Source: JADFQT01 sp965216025
GTDB lineage: Bacteria > Chloroflexota > Dehalococcoidia > Lucifugimonadales > UBA3495
Length of the DNA: 64,000 nt
NCBI GenBank assembly: GCA_965216025.1
Contig: CBDCEX010000018.1
Location: 558,001-622,000 of the forward strand
Direction: 5' to 3'
Both the position numbers and the translations under genes were made by a program. The notes under the pieces are model-generated. The model was given only the letters and a program-made list of their open reading frames with translations, was not told where the DNA came from and ran no database searches. Shown one piece after another: positions 25,748 through 35,409 of this stretch; the first letter of the stretch is position 1, and each line of letters starts with the position of its first letter.

Positions 25748-27349
25748 CTACCAGCCTGCGGCGCAGCCGTCCTTGCGCGGCTCGGAACCGCCCCACAAAA
25801 CTCCCGAGTCGGGGTCGCGGTATATAGCCTGCGCGCCACCCATACCACCGGCGCCGCCCCGCTGCAGTCCTGCCATGATGTTCACCTGGTGGCCCCGACG
25901 TTGCAGCTCCCGAACCACGGCGGAGTCAATACCTTCCTCGAAAATTACCCCTTCCCCGGCAACCTGGAATCTCAAAGCGTCGATGGCTTCCTGAGGGTTC
26001 ATGTCCAGGTCTACCATGTTGTTGATCAGCTGGAGGTGGCCCTGGGGTTGCATAAATGCTCCCATGACCCCATAGCACAGGGATAACTCCCCGTTCACGG
26101 TGGTCATGGCGGGTATGATGGTGTGGTAAGGACGCTTGCCGCCGGCCAGGGAGTTGGGGTGCTCCGGGTCCAGCGAGAAAAGGGAGGCCCGATTGTGCAA
26201 CACAATGCCGGTGCCGGGCACCACCATGCCGCTGCCGAAGTTGGAAAAAACGCTGTTGATGAATGAACAGGCGTTGCCCTGGCCATCGACGCAGCTGATG
26301 TACACGGTATCGCTCCCACGAAAAACCTTCCCATACGGGGCTGATGCCATGGATTGGCTGCTGTCGATAAGTCCGCGGCGCTCCTCGGCGTAGGCCTTCG
26401 AATTAAGCTGCTCTATGGGAACCTGCGCCTGACGAGGGTCCGCGACATAGCGAAACGCATCGGCAAGGGACAATCGCATGGCCTCAATCAAGTGATGATA
26501 CCGGTCGGCGCTCTGCGCGCCCATCCCCCTCATATCGAAGCCTTCGACAATGTTCAGCGCCTCCAGGGCGGCGATACCCTGCCCATTGGGCGGACACTCC
26601 CAGCAGGTGACGCCCCGGTAGTCGGTGGAGATCGGCTCATCCCAGTCGGAGCGGTGGCTCGCCAGGTCTTCGTTGGCCAGCCATCCGCCCTGTTCCTGGA
26701 CGAAGGCCGCCATCTTCTCTCCAATTTTCCCCTGGTAAAAGGCCTGGGAGCCTCCCTCAGATATGGTCCGCAGCGTATTGCCCAGAGTAGGAATGGTCAT
26801 CAACTCCCCATGTTTTGGGGCACGACCGTCGATTAGCATTTCCTGTCCTGAAGGCAGGCGGGCGATCTTGTCCACCACCCGGTGCCACTGGTAAGCGATA
26901 ACCTCGGTTACCGGAAATCCCTCCTCGGCGTATTGAATGGCCGGTTTCAGCACCTGGGATAAGGTCATGCTGCCGTGGGATGCGAGGAGGGTTTCCCAGC
27001 CGTGCACCGTGCCCGGCACTGAAACTGAATAAGCGCCGAACTCCGGCATGCGCTGATGACCCTGGGAACGGAGCTCCTCTATGGATGCCGCCGCCGGAGC
27101 CGCGCCGCTGCCGTTCAGCGCGTGCACCTTCTTCTCCTTGGCGTCCCAGATCAGCGCGAACATGTCTCCGCCAACGCCGGTGGAGACGGGTTCCACCACA
27201 TTGAGGACAGCGGCGCAGGCGACCGCGGCGTCCACGGCGTTGCCGCCCTGAATCAGGGTTTGCAAGCCTATCTGGGCCGCCAGAGGCTGGCTGGTGGCAC
27301 ACATTCCCCTTTTGGCCAGAACCGGCGAGCGGCGGGAATTAAAGACCAT
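25748..27349 (-). CDS. gamma-glutamyltransferase family protein
   Basis: Ntn-hydrolase precursor of 533 residues that should cleave itself before Thr348 (in GSDTVYISCVDGQGN), creating the N-terminal nucleophile of the small subunit. VVEPVSTGVGGDMFALIW near 51-68 and FGSGMVVPGTGIVLHNR match the family. No signal peptide is visible, unlike periplasmic GGTs, so a cytoplasmic glutathione or gamma-glutamyl hydrolase, or an acylase-like relative, is likely. It is convergent with the second radC. Confidence 0.9.
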   Translation of the reverse strand: MVFNSRRSPVLAKRGMCATSQPLAAQIGLQTLIQGGNAVDAAVACAAVLNVVEPVSTGVGGDMFALIWDAKEKKVHALNGSGAAPAAASIEELRSQGHQRMPEFGAYSVSVPGTVHGWETLLASHGSMTLSQVLKPAIQYAEEGFPVTEVIAYQWHRVVDKIARLPSGQEMLIDGRAPKHGELMTIPTLGNTLRTISEGGSQAFYQGKIGEKMAAFVQEQGGWLANEDLASHRSDWDEPISTDYRGVTCWECPPNGQGIAALEALNIVEGFDMRGMGAQSADRYHHLIEAMRLSLADAFRYVADPRQAQVPIEQLNSKAYAEERRGLIDSSQSMASAPYGKVFRGSDTVYISCVDGQGNACSFINSVFSNFGSGMVVPGTGIVLHNRASLFSLDPEHPNSLAGGKRPYHTIIPAMTTVNGELSLCYGVMGAFMQPQGHLQLINNMVDLDMNPQEAIDALRFQVAGEGVIFEEGIDSAVVRELQRRGHQVNIMAGLQRGGAGGMGGAQAIYRDPDSGVLWGGSEPRKDGCAAGW

Positions 27350-27624
27350 GCCTGTTAACTCCTACTTAAGGACTCGTTACGGCTGAATTTCCGGACCCGA
27401 TTACAACTGGCCCAGTTTAACATAGGGGGTTTGACCCCGCATTCGAGCTCACGGGCTAGGCTCGGTGTTCTGCAATACCTGCCTGTGTTAACATACCGGG
27501 CGGCTGGCCGGGATAGGGCGATGTTTCTAAACCTGGCCGGTTTCCGGGTTTACGCGCCAATTCGGCATGCCGCCCCGGGTATTAAAATGGTATCCAAAAC
27601 TCTGGACGTAGAGGAGGGACATTC

Positions 27625-28098
27625 ATGGCAGCGGAAGTTGGTCAGGCGGCCCCTGACTTTAGTTTGTACGATACGGAACGGCAAAAACGGGGTTTAGGCG
27701 AGTTCAAGGGCAAGAACGTGGTGCTGGCCTTCTTCCCCGGAGCCTTCACCGGGGTTTGTACCAAGGAGATGTGCACTCTGCGGGACCAGATTGACCAGTA
27801 TAACTCCATGAATGCCCAGGTTATTGGAATCACCGTCGACCCTCCCTTTTCCCAAAAGGTGTGGATGGATCAAAACAACGTCACCTATCCCTTTCTGAGC
27901 GACTTCAATCGCGAGGTGGTCAATAAATACGACGTCGCCCTGCCCAACATGGGTACTATGGAAGGCTACGTGGCCGCGAAACGCGCCGTTTTCGTGCTGG
28001 ACAAGGAGGGCATCGTCCGCTACAAGTGGGTGAGCGATAGCCCGGGCAATGAGCCGGACTATGACGAGGTCCAGAAAGCGGTAGCCCAGCTGGGCTAG
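27625..28098 (+). CDS. peroxiredoxin (AhpC/TSA family)
   Basis: 157-residue thioredoxin-fold peroxidase. The active site FFPGAFTGVCTKEMC contains the peroxidatic Cys45 with Pro and Thr in place, plus a second Cys five residues on. The short length and the absence of a C-terminal resolving Cys point to the AhpE/Bcp-like type. ATG 27625 follows a strong GAGGAGGG. The preceding 275 bases hold no gene. It is probably a single-gene unit. Confidence 0.93.
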   Translation: MAAEVGQAAPDFSLYDTERQKRGLGEFKGKNVVLAFFPGAFTGVCTKEMCTLRDQIDQYNSMNAQVIGITVDPPFSQKVWMDQNNVTYPFLSDFNREVVNKYDVALPNMGTMEGYVAAKRAVFVLDKEGIVRYKWVSDSPGNEPDYDEVQKAVAQLG

Positions 28099-28126
28099 AT
28101 CTCTGCTGATTGCCAGTGGATTGCGG

Positions 28127-29104
28127 TTAGGAATTCTGGGGGCGATACGCGCAGATTCGCTGAGTGAAGAGGCTGGTCAGCCGCTCGGCGTCCACCTCCA
28201 GGCAGACCCGAACCCTCGCTGATTCGTTACCGAAGTCTTGACCTAAAGCCCGCCGGTCCACCACGGTCTGGCCTCGGGCCAGTTCGCTGTGCGTCTCTAT
28301 AGTTACCGGGTATTCCTCGGCCTGAAATAAGGTCGGGTCGATAGCGTAGGCGGCGGCGGACAGGTCATTGTAACGCACCCCGTCCGGCTCCCGCAGCAAA
28401 TTCTGGCTTCGATAGTAGGATTGCAAGAAGGGCGTCGCAGCCGACAATAACCCGGTGATGGCAGTACCGGTCTGTTCAATCTGGAGCAGTTGGCTCGAAG
28501 TGATTTCCACCTGGTTGCAAACGTCCAAGCCTACCTGAACCAGCGGGGCTCCGGATTTGTAGAGGATGGACGCCGCTTCCGGGTCTTCGTAGAGATTGGC
28601 CGAAGCCACCGGGGACGCGTTGCCGGGCACCGCAACCGCGCCGCCCATGACGATGATCTGGGCTACCGATCCTGCCAGCCCGGGCTCGAGGCTCATTGCC
28701 AGGGCCAGGTTCGTCATGCGGCCCAAAGCCAGCATGGTTATCTCTCCCTGAGAGGCCATGACGCGCTCAATGATTTCTACCGCCGCGGGACGGCCGGCAA
28801 CTGGGTAATGACCGGCAGGCCGGGGATAATTGATGTTGCCCAGGCCGTCTTGGCCGTGGACCTGGGAGGCCCATCCGGGAGTGGGCTCCCGCAGCAGTGG
28901 TCTGGCCGCCCCCTGGTAGACCGGTATTTCCAGGCGGCCAGCGGCGTTTAGAATCCGGAGGGTGTTCTGCGTGCAGATCTCCACCGGGCCGTTGCCGTAG
29001 ACCGTGGTGATGGCCTCCACCGACAGCTCGGGTCTGGTCAGGGCCAAAAACAGGGCCGCAGCATCGTCGATGCCGGGATCGGTGTCGATAATAACCCGCT
29101 TCAT
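28127..29104 (-). CDS. inosine/uridine-preferring nucleoside hydrolase
   Basis: 325-residue metal-dependent N-ribohydrolase of purine and pyrimidine nucleosides. The Ca2+-binding DTDPGIDDA (7-15) is at the N-terminus, and the later block IVMGGAVAVPGNASPVA, then ANLYEDPEAA, supplies further substrate-site residues. No transporter or kinase is adjacent, so the salvage context is not visible. Its start faces the tandem IS630 elements. Confidence 0.92.
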   Translation of the reverse strand: MKRVIIDTDPGIDDAAALFLALTRPELSVEAITTVYGNGPVEICTQNTLRILNAAGRLEIPVYQGAARPLLREPTPGWASQVHGQDGLGNINYPRPAGHYPVAGRPAAVEIIERVMASQGEITMLALGRMTNLALAMSLEPGLAGSVAQIIVMGGAVAVPGNASPVASANLYEDPEAASILYKSGAPLVQVGLDVCNQVEITSSQLLQIEQTGTAITGLLSAATPFLQSYYRSQNLLREPDGVRYNDLSAAAYAIDPTLFQAEEYPVTIETHSELARGQTVVDRRALGQDFGNESARVRVCLEVDAERLTSLFTQRICAYRPQNS

Positions 29105-29220
29105 CTGGCTGTCATGGCATTGGCGATGGATTTAGGGTCCGGGGTATGATCCAGTCTAGTACAGGTGGGCTGAAAAGCCCGAGTAGTATAATGAGCGCGT
29201 TGAGGTTGGAGAGATGAAGT

Positions 29221-29703
29221 GTGGTGGTGAAGGCGATGCGTGGACCGAAACCTCCCGTGGTGGAATTATCCCCGGAAGAGCAGCAAGGATTGGAAACCCT
29301 GGTGCGCCGATATAGCACCCCCCAGCAGTTGGCCCGGCGAGGCAGAATCATTCTGTCTGCCGCGGCTGGCCTGAACAACAGCCAAATAGCCCGCGAAGTG
29401 GGCCTGGATGTGGATACGGTACGGTTCTGGCGCAACCGCTGGCTGGGGCTACAGGCAGCCATTCTGGAAGACCTGAGTATAGAAGAAAGGTTGCGGGATG
29501 CGCCTCGTCCTGGGGCTCCCGCCCGGATCACCCCAGAGCAAGTTTGCCAGATCATGTCCCTGGCTTGTGAGGCCCCCAGCCAGTGCGGTCGTCCTATCAG
29601 CCAGTGGACCAGCCGGGAATTGGCTGATGAGATCATCGAAAAAGGCATCGTAGAACGGATTTCCCCCCGTCATGCGGCCAGGCTTCTAGAAAGGGGGACC
29701 TGA
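29221..29703 (+). CDS. IS630 transposase, HTH frame (copy A)
   Basis: 160 residues. The N-terminal winged/helix-turn-helix region (RIILSAAAGLNNSQIAREVG, then VDTVRFWRNRW) is followed by a second HTH and linker (SQWTSRELADEIIEKGIVER). The reading frame ends at TGA 29701-29703, just after AAAGGGGG at 29690-29697, where homology continues in the -1 frame. The element probably uses -1 frameshifting to make a full transposase. Confidence 0.82.
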   Translation: MVVKAMRGPKPPVVELSPEEQQGLETLVRRYSTPQQLARRGRIILSAAAGLNNSQIAREVGLDVDTVRFWRNRWLGLQAAILEDLSIEERLRDAPRPGAPARITPEQVCQIMSLACEAPSQCGRPISQWTSRELADEIIEKGIVERISPRHAARLLERGT

Positions 29704-29726
29704 AACCCCACCGGATACGCTATTGG

Positions 29727-30446
29727 TTGACACCCTCCGGGGACGAGCACTATGACGCCAAAGTCACTGACATCTGCGATCTGTACCGAGAAGCTCCCGC
29801 CTTGGTCCAATCTGGGGAGCGAGTGATGAGCACTGATGAGTTGACCGGAGTACAGGCCCTGGAGCGCAAACATCCTGGGTTGCCCTTGGCGCCGGGGAAG
29901 GTGGAACGGCGGGAGTTTGAGTACATCCGGCATGGTACACGCTCCTTCATCATCAGTCGGGATGTGGTGACGGGTCAGATTGTTGAGCCCTATGGGGGGC
30001 CCAGACGTACCGAAGCGGACTTTCTGCAGCATGTGGAGGCAGTGATCGCTAGCGATAGGGCGGCCCAGCGGTGGCATTTTGTGGTGGACAACCTGGACAC
30101 GCACCGTTCTGAATCTCTAGTGCGCTGGGTAGCCAGAGAGTCTGGGCTGGACCTGGAGTTGGGTAAGAAGGGCAAGTGGGGCACATTGGCGAACCGAGAG
30201 TCCCGGGCCGCATTTCTCAGCGATCCCAGCCACTGTATCGTGTTTCACTACACCCCCAAGCACACGTCATGGATGAACCAAGTGGAAATCTGGCTGAGCA
30301 TTCTGGTGCGAAAACTGCTACAGCGAGGGTCATTCAGATCGGTGACCGATCTGAAACAGAAGGTGTGGGACTTCATCGACTATTACAACCGGACCATGGC
30401 AAAGCCCTTCAAATGGACTTACCAAGGCAAGGTGCTGGTCGCATGA
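29727..30446 (+). CDS. IS630 transposase, DDE catalytic frame (copy A)
   Basis: 239 residues with the complete catalytic triad: the first Asp in VMSTDELTGVQALER, the second in FVVDNLDTHRS, and the Glu in HTSWMNQVEIWLSILVRK. The true N-terminus joins the HTH frame at the AAAGGGGG run near 29690. Copy B differs only by deletions, so this copy is likely the functional one. Confidence 0.85.
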   Translation: MTPSGDEHYDAKVTDICDLYREAPALVQSGERVMSTDELTGVQALERKHPGLPLAPGKVERREFEYIRHGTRSFIISRDVVTGQIVEPYGGPRRTEADFLQHVEAVIASDRAAQRWHFVVDNLDTHRSESLVRWVARESGLDLELGKKGKWGTLANRESRAAFLSDPSHCIVFHYTPKHTSWMNQVEIWLSILVRKLLQRGSFRSVTDLKQKVWDFIDYYNRTMAKPFKWTYQGKVLVA

Positions 30447-30477
30447 ACTGCCGGGTTATTTACGCCCACCTGTCTAG

Positions 30478-31769
30478 TACAGGTGGGCTGAAAAGCCCGA
30501 GTAGTATAATGAGCGCGTTGAGGTTGGAGAGATGAAGTGTGGTGGTGAAGGCGATGCGTGGACCGAAACCTCCCGTGGTGGAATTATCCCCGGAAGAGCA
30601 GCAAGGATTGGAAACCCTGGTGCGCCGATATAGCACCCCCCAGCAGTTGGCGAGGCAGAATCATTCTGTCTGCCGCGGCTGGCCTGAACAACAGCCAAAT
30701 AGCCCGCGAAGTGGGCCTGGATGTGATACGGTACGGTTCTGGCGCAACCGCTGGCTGGGGCTACAGGCAGCCATTCTGGAAGACCTGAGTATAGAAGAAA
30801 GGTTGCGGGATGCGCCTCGTCCTGGGGCTCCCGCCCGGATCACCCCAGAGCAAGTTTGCCAGATCATGTCCCTGGCTTGTGAGGCCCCCAGCCAGTGCGG
30901 TCGTCCTATCAGCCAGTGGACCAGCCGGGAATTGGCTGATGAGATCATCGAAAAAGGCATCGTAGAACGGATTTCCCCCCGTCATGCGGCCAGGCTTCTA
31001 GAAAGGGGGACCTGAAACCCCACCGGATACGCTATTGGTTGACACCCTCCGGGGACGAGCACTATGACGCCAAAGTCACTGACATCTGCGATCTGTACCG
31101 AGAAGCTCCCGCCTTGGTCCAATCTGGGGAGCGAGTGATGAGCACTGATGAGTTGACCGGAGTACAGGCCCTGGAGCGCAAACATCCTGGGTTGCCCTTG
31201 GCGCCGGGGAAGGTGGAACGGCGGGAGTTTGAGTACATCCGGCATGGTACACGCTCCTTCATCATCAGTCGGGATGTGGTGACGGGTCAGAGTTGAGCCC
31301 TATGTACCGAAGCGGACTTTCTGCAGATGTGGAGGCAGTGATCGCTAGCGATAGGGCGGCCCAGCGGTGGCATTTTGTGGTGGACAACCTGGACACGCAC
31401 CGTTCTGAATCTCTAGTGCGCTGGGTAGCCAGAGAGTCTGGGCTGGACCTGGAGTTGGGTAAGAAGGGCAAGTGGGGCACATTGGCGAACCGAGAGTCCC
31501 GGGCCGCATTTCTCAGCGATCCCAGCCACTGTATCGTGTTTCACTACACCCCCAAGCACACGTCATGGATGAACCAAGTGGAAATCTGGCTGAGCATTCT
31601 GGTGCGAAAACTGCTACAGCGAGGGTCATTCAGATCGGTGACCGATCTGAAACAGAAGGTGTGGGACTTCATCGACTATTACAACCGGACCATGGCAAAG
31701 CCCTTCAAATGGACTTACCAAGGCAAGGTGCTGGTCGCATGAACTGCCGGGTTATTTACGCCCACCTGT
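30478..31769 (+). mobile_element. IS630-family element, copy B (1292 bp, decayed)
   Basis: Direct head-to-tail repeat of copy A with the same ends. It is 22 bases shorter because of five deletions (5, 1, 2, 13 and 1 bases). I found no substitution between the copies. The two elements share the CTAG at 30474-30477. Confidence 0.85.
30539..31742 (+). pseudogene. IS630 transposase, frameshifted copy B
   Basis: Deletions of 5 and 1 base near 30651 and 30725 scramble the HTH segment but restore the frame downstream. Deletions of 2, 13 and 1 bases between about 31290 and 31327 then destroy the catalytic frame. The stop at 31294-31296 follows GQS, and the remaining DDE part is open from 31293. No functional transposase can be made from this copy without further recoding. 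Confidence 0.8.
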
Positions 31770-31982
31770 GCTAGTACATCGTCCAGTTTGTTTTGATGAA
31801 TCGGTGACCACGCCCATCCTGACCTTTCCCCATCGAGGGGGAAGGGACTGCTCCCCCTTGATAAGGAGAGTCACATCTTAAACACCCGCTGAGGGCTGTC
31901 TTGCGATTGGGCTTGAACAATTATAGCATTGGGTACCACTTCCTCAGGCTGGGAAGGAACGGATGAAAAGGGGGGTGACCGC

Positions 31983-32696
31983 ATGTCCCTGACCGACGTC
32001 AAAGCCCTGATATTCGATGTGTTCGGCACGGTGGTCGATTGGCGCTCCAGCATTGCGCGCCAATGCCAGGAGCTAGGCGGGATAAAAGGAGTTGAGGCCG
32101 ACTGGGAGGAATTCGCCGACGCCTGGCGGGGCCAGTATCGCCCCTTTATGGACAAAGTGCGGAGCGGCGAGCTCCCCTGGACCAATCTGGATGCCCTGCA
32201 CCGGATGTCCCTCGACCTGGTGCTGGCCCAGTTCGGCCTGGACAGCTTCAGCGAAGCCGAAAGGAGCCAGATGAATCTCTTTTGGCACAATCTCCGGCCC
32301 TGGCCTGACTCAGTGCCCGGCCTCTACCGGCTCAAGCATCGCTACATCATCGCCCCCATGTCCAACGGCAACATCGCGCTGATGACGAACATGGCCAAGA
32401 ACGGCGGCCTGCCTTGGGACTGCATTCTGGGCGCGGAAGTGGCCAAGCATTATAAGCCGGACCCGGAAAGCTACCAGACTGCGGTGGACCTGCTGGGTTT
32501 GCGACCGGATCAGGTGATGATGACGGCGGCGCATCAGGGAGACCTGCTGGCATCCCAAAAGGTGGGACTACAGACTGGCTTTGTACCCCGGCCCATGGAA
32601 CACGGCCCCAACCGCATTCCCGACCCAACGCCGGACCCCTCTTTCAACGTGGTGGCCACCGACTTCATGGATCTGGCCGCCCAGGTGGGAGTTTAG
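31983..32696 (+). CDS. haloacid dehalogenase type II (HAD superfamily)
   Basis: 237-residue HAD-fold hydrolase. IFDVFGTVVDWRSS places the nucleophile at Asp12, MSNGNIALMTN supplies motif II, and AKHYKPDPESYQTA supplies the motif III Lys. The order and spacing match L-2-haloacid dehalogenases. The natural substrate may be another 2-substituted acid or phosphate ester. ATG 31983 follows GGGGGTG; the frame is open from 31929 without homology. The stop overlaps the convergent monooxygenase gene by four bases. Confidence 0.87.
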   Translation: MSLTDVKALIFDVFGTVVDWRSSIARQCQELGGIKGVEADWEEFADAWRGQYRPFMDKVRSGELPWTNLDALHRMSLDLVLAQFGLDSFSEAERSQMNLFWHNLRPWPDSVPGLYRLKHRYIIAPMSNGNIALMTNMAKNGGLPWDCILGAEVAKHYKPDPESYQTAVDLLGLRPDQVMMTAAHQGDLLASQKVGLQTGFVPRPMEHGPNRIPDPTPDPSFNVVATDFMDLAAQVGV

Positions 32697-33748
32697 CCAG
32701 GGGCTGGCGCCACGGGTCCGACTCCACAGGACCGGGCCACCAGCTGATAGGAGCGGAGCCGATCCTCATAGGCATAGCATATGGTTACGATGCTGAGGTC
32801 CGGGGTTTGGTACCGCTCCGCCAGAGAATAAAGGCCCTCTCTGACCTGCTGGGGGTCGCCATCGACGCAGTTCCGGTTGTACTGTTCCATGAAGGCCCGC
32901 TCATCGGCGCGGTAGGGGAAGTTGAGAGCGTCCTCCACCGGAGGAATCCCCTTGGCGCGGCCGGTACGCGATTTCAGGCGGGCCAGGTTGCGGCTGGCCG
33001 CCAGTCGGAGGGCCTCCTCTTCTGTCTCGGCGCAAAGCACGTGAATCCCCACGTTAACCAGAGGCTGCTCCAGGGCCGCCGAAGGCTGGAAGCTCCTTCG
33101 ATACCCCTCAACTATCGACGGACCTTCCTGGGAGCCCGATCCGAAGAAGTGGGCGTACGCGAAGGGCAATCCCATGCGGGCGGCCAGCATGGCGCTGTCG
33201 TATCTGGACCCCAGAAGCCAGACTTGGGGCGCTGTTTCGCTGGAGGACGGCGCGGCGCGAACCTGGGAAAAGGGATGCTCTTCAGCTACGGTGTCGGAGA
33301 GGTATCCCAGCAGGTCGGACACTTGCTGGGGGAAATGCTGGATCTCTTTGGGATAACTGGGATAGGCCAGCGCCAAAGCAGTCAGCTGGTCGCTGCCGGG
33401 GGCCCGGCCAATGCCCAGGTCGATTCGCCCCGGGTAGAGGGAATCCAGAATGCGAAAGTTTTCCGCGACTTTGAACGAGCTGTAATGGGACAGCATCACG
33501 CCGCCGCTGCCAACTCGAATGGACTTGGTGCGGGCGGCTATCTGGCCCACCATCATTTCCGGGCTGGTGCCGGCGAAATTGGGCAGGTTGTGGTGCTCCG
33601 CAACCCAGTATCGCTGGTAGCCAAGGGCCTCCACGGCCACCGCCAGCTCAATGGTTTCCCGCAGAGCCTCTCCCGGGCCGCTGCCCTCCCGCATCGGGGA
33701 TTGGTCCACCACACTGAGAGTTAGGGGGAGGGTTGGTGGCTGGCTCAA
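32693..33748 (-). CDS. luciferase-like (LLM) flavin-dependent monooxygenase
   Basis: 351-residue TIM-barrel flavoprotein of the bacterial luciferase superfamily. LSVVDQSPMREGSGPGEAL at the N-terminus, the central RYWVAEHHNLPNFAGTSPEMM and GRIDLGIGRAPGSDQLT are hallmarks of the MsnO8/YhbW-like class. It uses FMN or F420. The substrate is unknown, and no flavin reductase is beside it. Confidence 0.9.
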   Translation of the reverse strand: MSQPPTLPLTLSVVDQSPMREGSGPGEALRETIELAVAVEALGYQRYWVAEHHNLPNFAGTSPEMMVGQIAARTKSIRVGSGGVMLSHYSSFKVAENFRILDSLYPGRIDLGIGRAPGSDQLTALALAYPSYPKEIQHFPQQVSDLLGYLSDTVAEEHPFSQVRAAPSSSETAPQVWLLGSRYDSAMLAARMGLPFAYAHFFGSGSQEGPSIVEGYRRSFQPSAALEQPLVNVGIHVLCAETEEEALRLAASRNLARLKSRTGRAKGIPPVEDALNFPYRADERAFMEQYNRNCVDGDPQQVREGLYSLAERYQTPDLSIVTICYAYEDRLRSYQLVARSCGVGPVAPAPG

Positions 33749-34120
33749 CCGCTTACCTCGCTGGACTCATCCTGACGGGGACCGTTGGTCCAACTGCCCA
33801 AAATGCCCGGAATTATTGACAAGGTCTGCTCCCCGAACTAAAATTTATTTGACGATTATCGTAATTAAATACCCTATAATCGCAAGGCCTGGTCTGCCCA
33901 CATTAGAGAAATCGCACCTTGTCCGAGGGCTGTCGATACCGGGCCTCATTTGCGGACCTACTAGGGCTCCCGGCAGCTCCAGTTCACCGCATAGCCCATT
34001 ATGACAGGACCTCCTTGAGAAACCCCAAACTGCGGCTTCACCTGAGTATAACACCGGCTCTCCGGAGCGGTGAGACGAGCCCTTGATTACCCTACTTGGC
34101 TTCCGGTATGAAAATCCGGT
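33749..34120 (+). other. 372-base intergenic region upstream of pstS
   Basis: No gene is seen. On the plus strand TTGACG (33849-33854) and TATAAT (33875-33880) are 20 bases apart, a weak promoter candidate. A hairpin (CACC-G-GCTC, loop TCCG, GAGC-GGTG) occupies 34052-34072, about 50 bases before pstS. I cannot recognise a PhoB box by eye. Confidence 0.4.
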
Positions 34121-35194
34121 ATGAGATTCAGCCCTTTACCCGGCAGTTTGACCCCGGGTCCTGCTCTACTCCTGCTGGCAATAGCCCTGATTGGCCTGGC
34201 CTTCACGGCCTGCGAGGGCGGCGAGCCAACCAGCCCGGCAGCGGGCAACAACAGCGACGCCGAGCGGTACAGCCTCCAAGGTAAAATCGCCATCGACGGT
34301 TCCAGCACTGTTTTCCCGATAACCGAGGCGGTGGCCGAGGAATTCGGTATTCTCACCCGGCGTAAGGTGCGAATCACCGTTGGCGTTTCAGGCACCGGCG
34401 GCGGCTTCCAAAAGTTTTGCAACGGAGAGACGAATATTTCCGACGCCTCCCGTCCCATTAAGGCCAGCGAAGCTGAGCTTTGTGCCCAGAGAGGAATCGA
34501 GTTCGTTGAGATACCGGTGGCCATCGATGGCCTGACGGTGATGGTCAATCCGGAGAACGACTTTGTCAGCTGTGTCACTGTAGCGGAGCTGCATCAGATC
34601 TGGGGCGCAGAGGCCGAGGACCAGATCGTCCGTTGGAATCAGGTGCGACCGGAGTGGCCGGACCAACCCCTGCGCCTGTACGGTCCGGGGGTAGATTCCG
34701 GCACCTTCGACTACTTCACCGAAACCATCAACGGCCAGGCTCAGTCCTCCAGGGGAGATTTTACCTCTAGCGAAGACGACAACGTTTTGGTGCATGGGAT
34801 TTACGGAGACAAGAGCAGCTTGGGATATTTCGGATACGCCTATTTTCGGGAAAACCGGGAAAAGCTGAAGCCCCTGCAGATAGACGGCGGCGCCGGATGC
34901 ATTGGCCCTACCGAGGAGACTATTAACGGCGGAAGCTATTCGCCCCTTTCCCGGCCCCTGTTCATCTACGTCAGCAGCGCCGCCCTGCAAGAACCCCACG
35001 TCAAGGAATTTATCCGCTATTACATTGGGCCAGAAGGCTGGGCATTAGTCTCGGAGGTCGGTTACATACCCTTCCGGGAGCAGCTGTACCGGCTGGTTTC
35101 CAGTCGGGTGGAGGGCGGCGCTACCGGCTCTATTTTTGGCGGCGTTAATCCCCAATCCGGGTCGGTGGAGCAGGTTCTTTCGGCCAATCAATAA
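34121..35194 (+). CDS. pstS: phosphate ABC transporter substrate-binding lipoprotein
   Basis: 357 residues. A hydrophobic signal (PGPALLLLAIALIGLAFTAC) ends in a lipobox-like FTAC, so Cys is probably lipidated and the protein anchored outside the membrane. The phosphate-binding landmarks IDGSSTVFPITEAVAEEF and GVSGTGGGFQKFCNGETNIS, then DASRPI, and later YGPGVDSGTFDYF are typical of PstS. It is the first gene of pstSCAB-phoU. The gap to pstC is 215 bases with no gene. Confidence 0.94.
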   Translation: MRFSPLPGSLTPGPALLLLAIALIGLAFTACEGGEPTSPAAGNNSDAERYSLQGKIAIDGSSTVFPITEAVAEEFGILTRRKVRITVGVSGTGGGFQKFCNGETNISDASRPIKASEAELCAQRGIEFVEIPVAIDGLTVMVNPENDFVSCVTVAELHQIWGAEAEDQIVRWNQVRPEWPDQPLRLYGPGVDSGTFDYFTETINGQAQSSRGDFTSSEDDNVLVHGIYGDKSSLGYFGYAYFRENREKLKPLQIDGGAGCIGPTEETINGGSYSPLSRPLFIYVSSAALQEPHVKEFIRYYIGPEGWALVSEVGYIPFREQLYRLVSSRVEGGATGSIFGGVNPQSGSVEQVLSANQ

Positions 35195-35409
35195 CAGCGT
35201 CACCATGGCCCGGTCAGGAGATTGGGAGCACAGCAATATAGACGGGATTTCGCTCCTTTTTCCAGCACAGATCCCCGCTTGTCAACGGCATCCGGCCCGG
35301 TTATCCTTGTTAGGGCTCGGCGTGAGGACCCAGAGTTACAGCCGAGGGTTGCGGTCCGGGCAGTGGGCCCAGTTCGGAACATCCCCGGTCTTTGAATTAG
35401 GAGCTATCC

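Larger units (their letters stand above)
29160..30473 (+). mobile_element. IS630-family element, copy A (1314 bp, intact)
   Basis: The ends are ACAGGTGGGC (29161-29170) and GCCCACCTGT (30464-30473). CTAG flanks the left end (29156-29159), separates copies A and B (30474-30477) and follows copy B (31771-31774). This agrees with the TA-centred target of the family. It encodes two overlapping frames, and a TATAAT at 29187-29192 lies just inside the left end. Confidence 0.85.
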
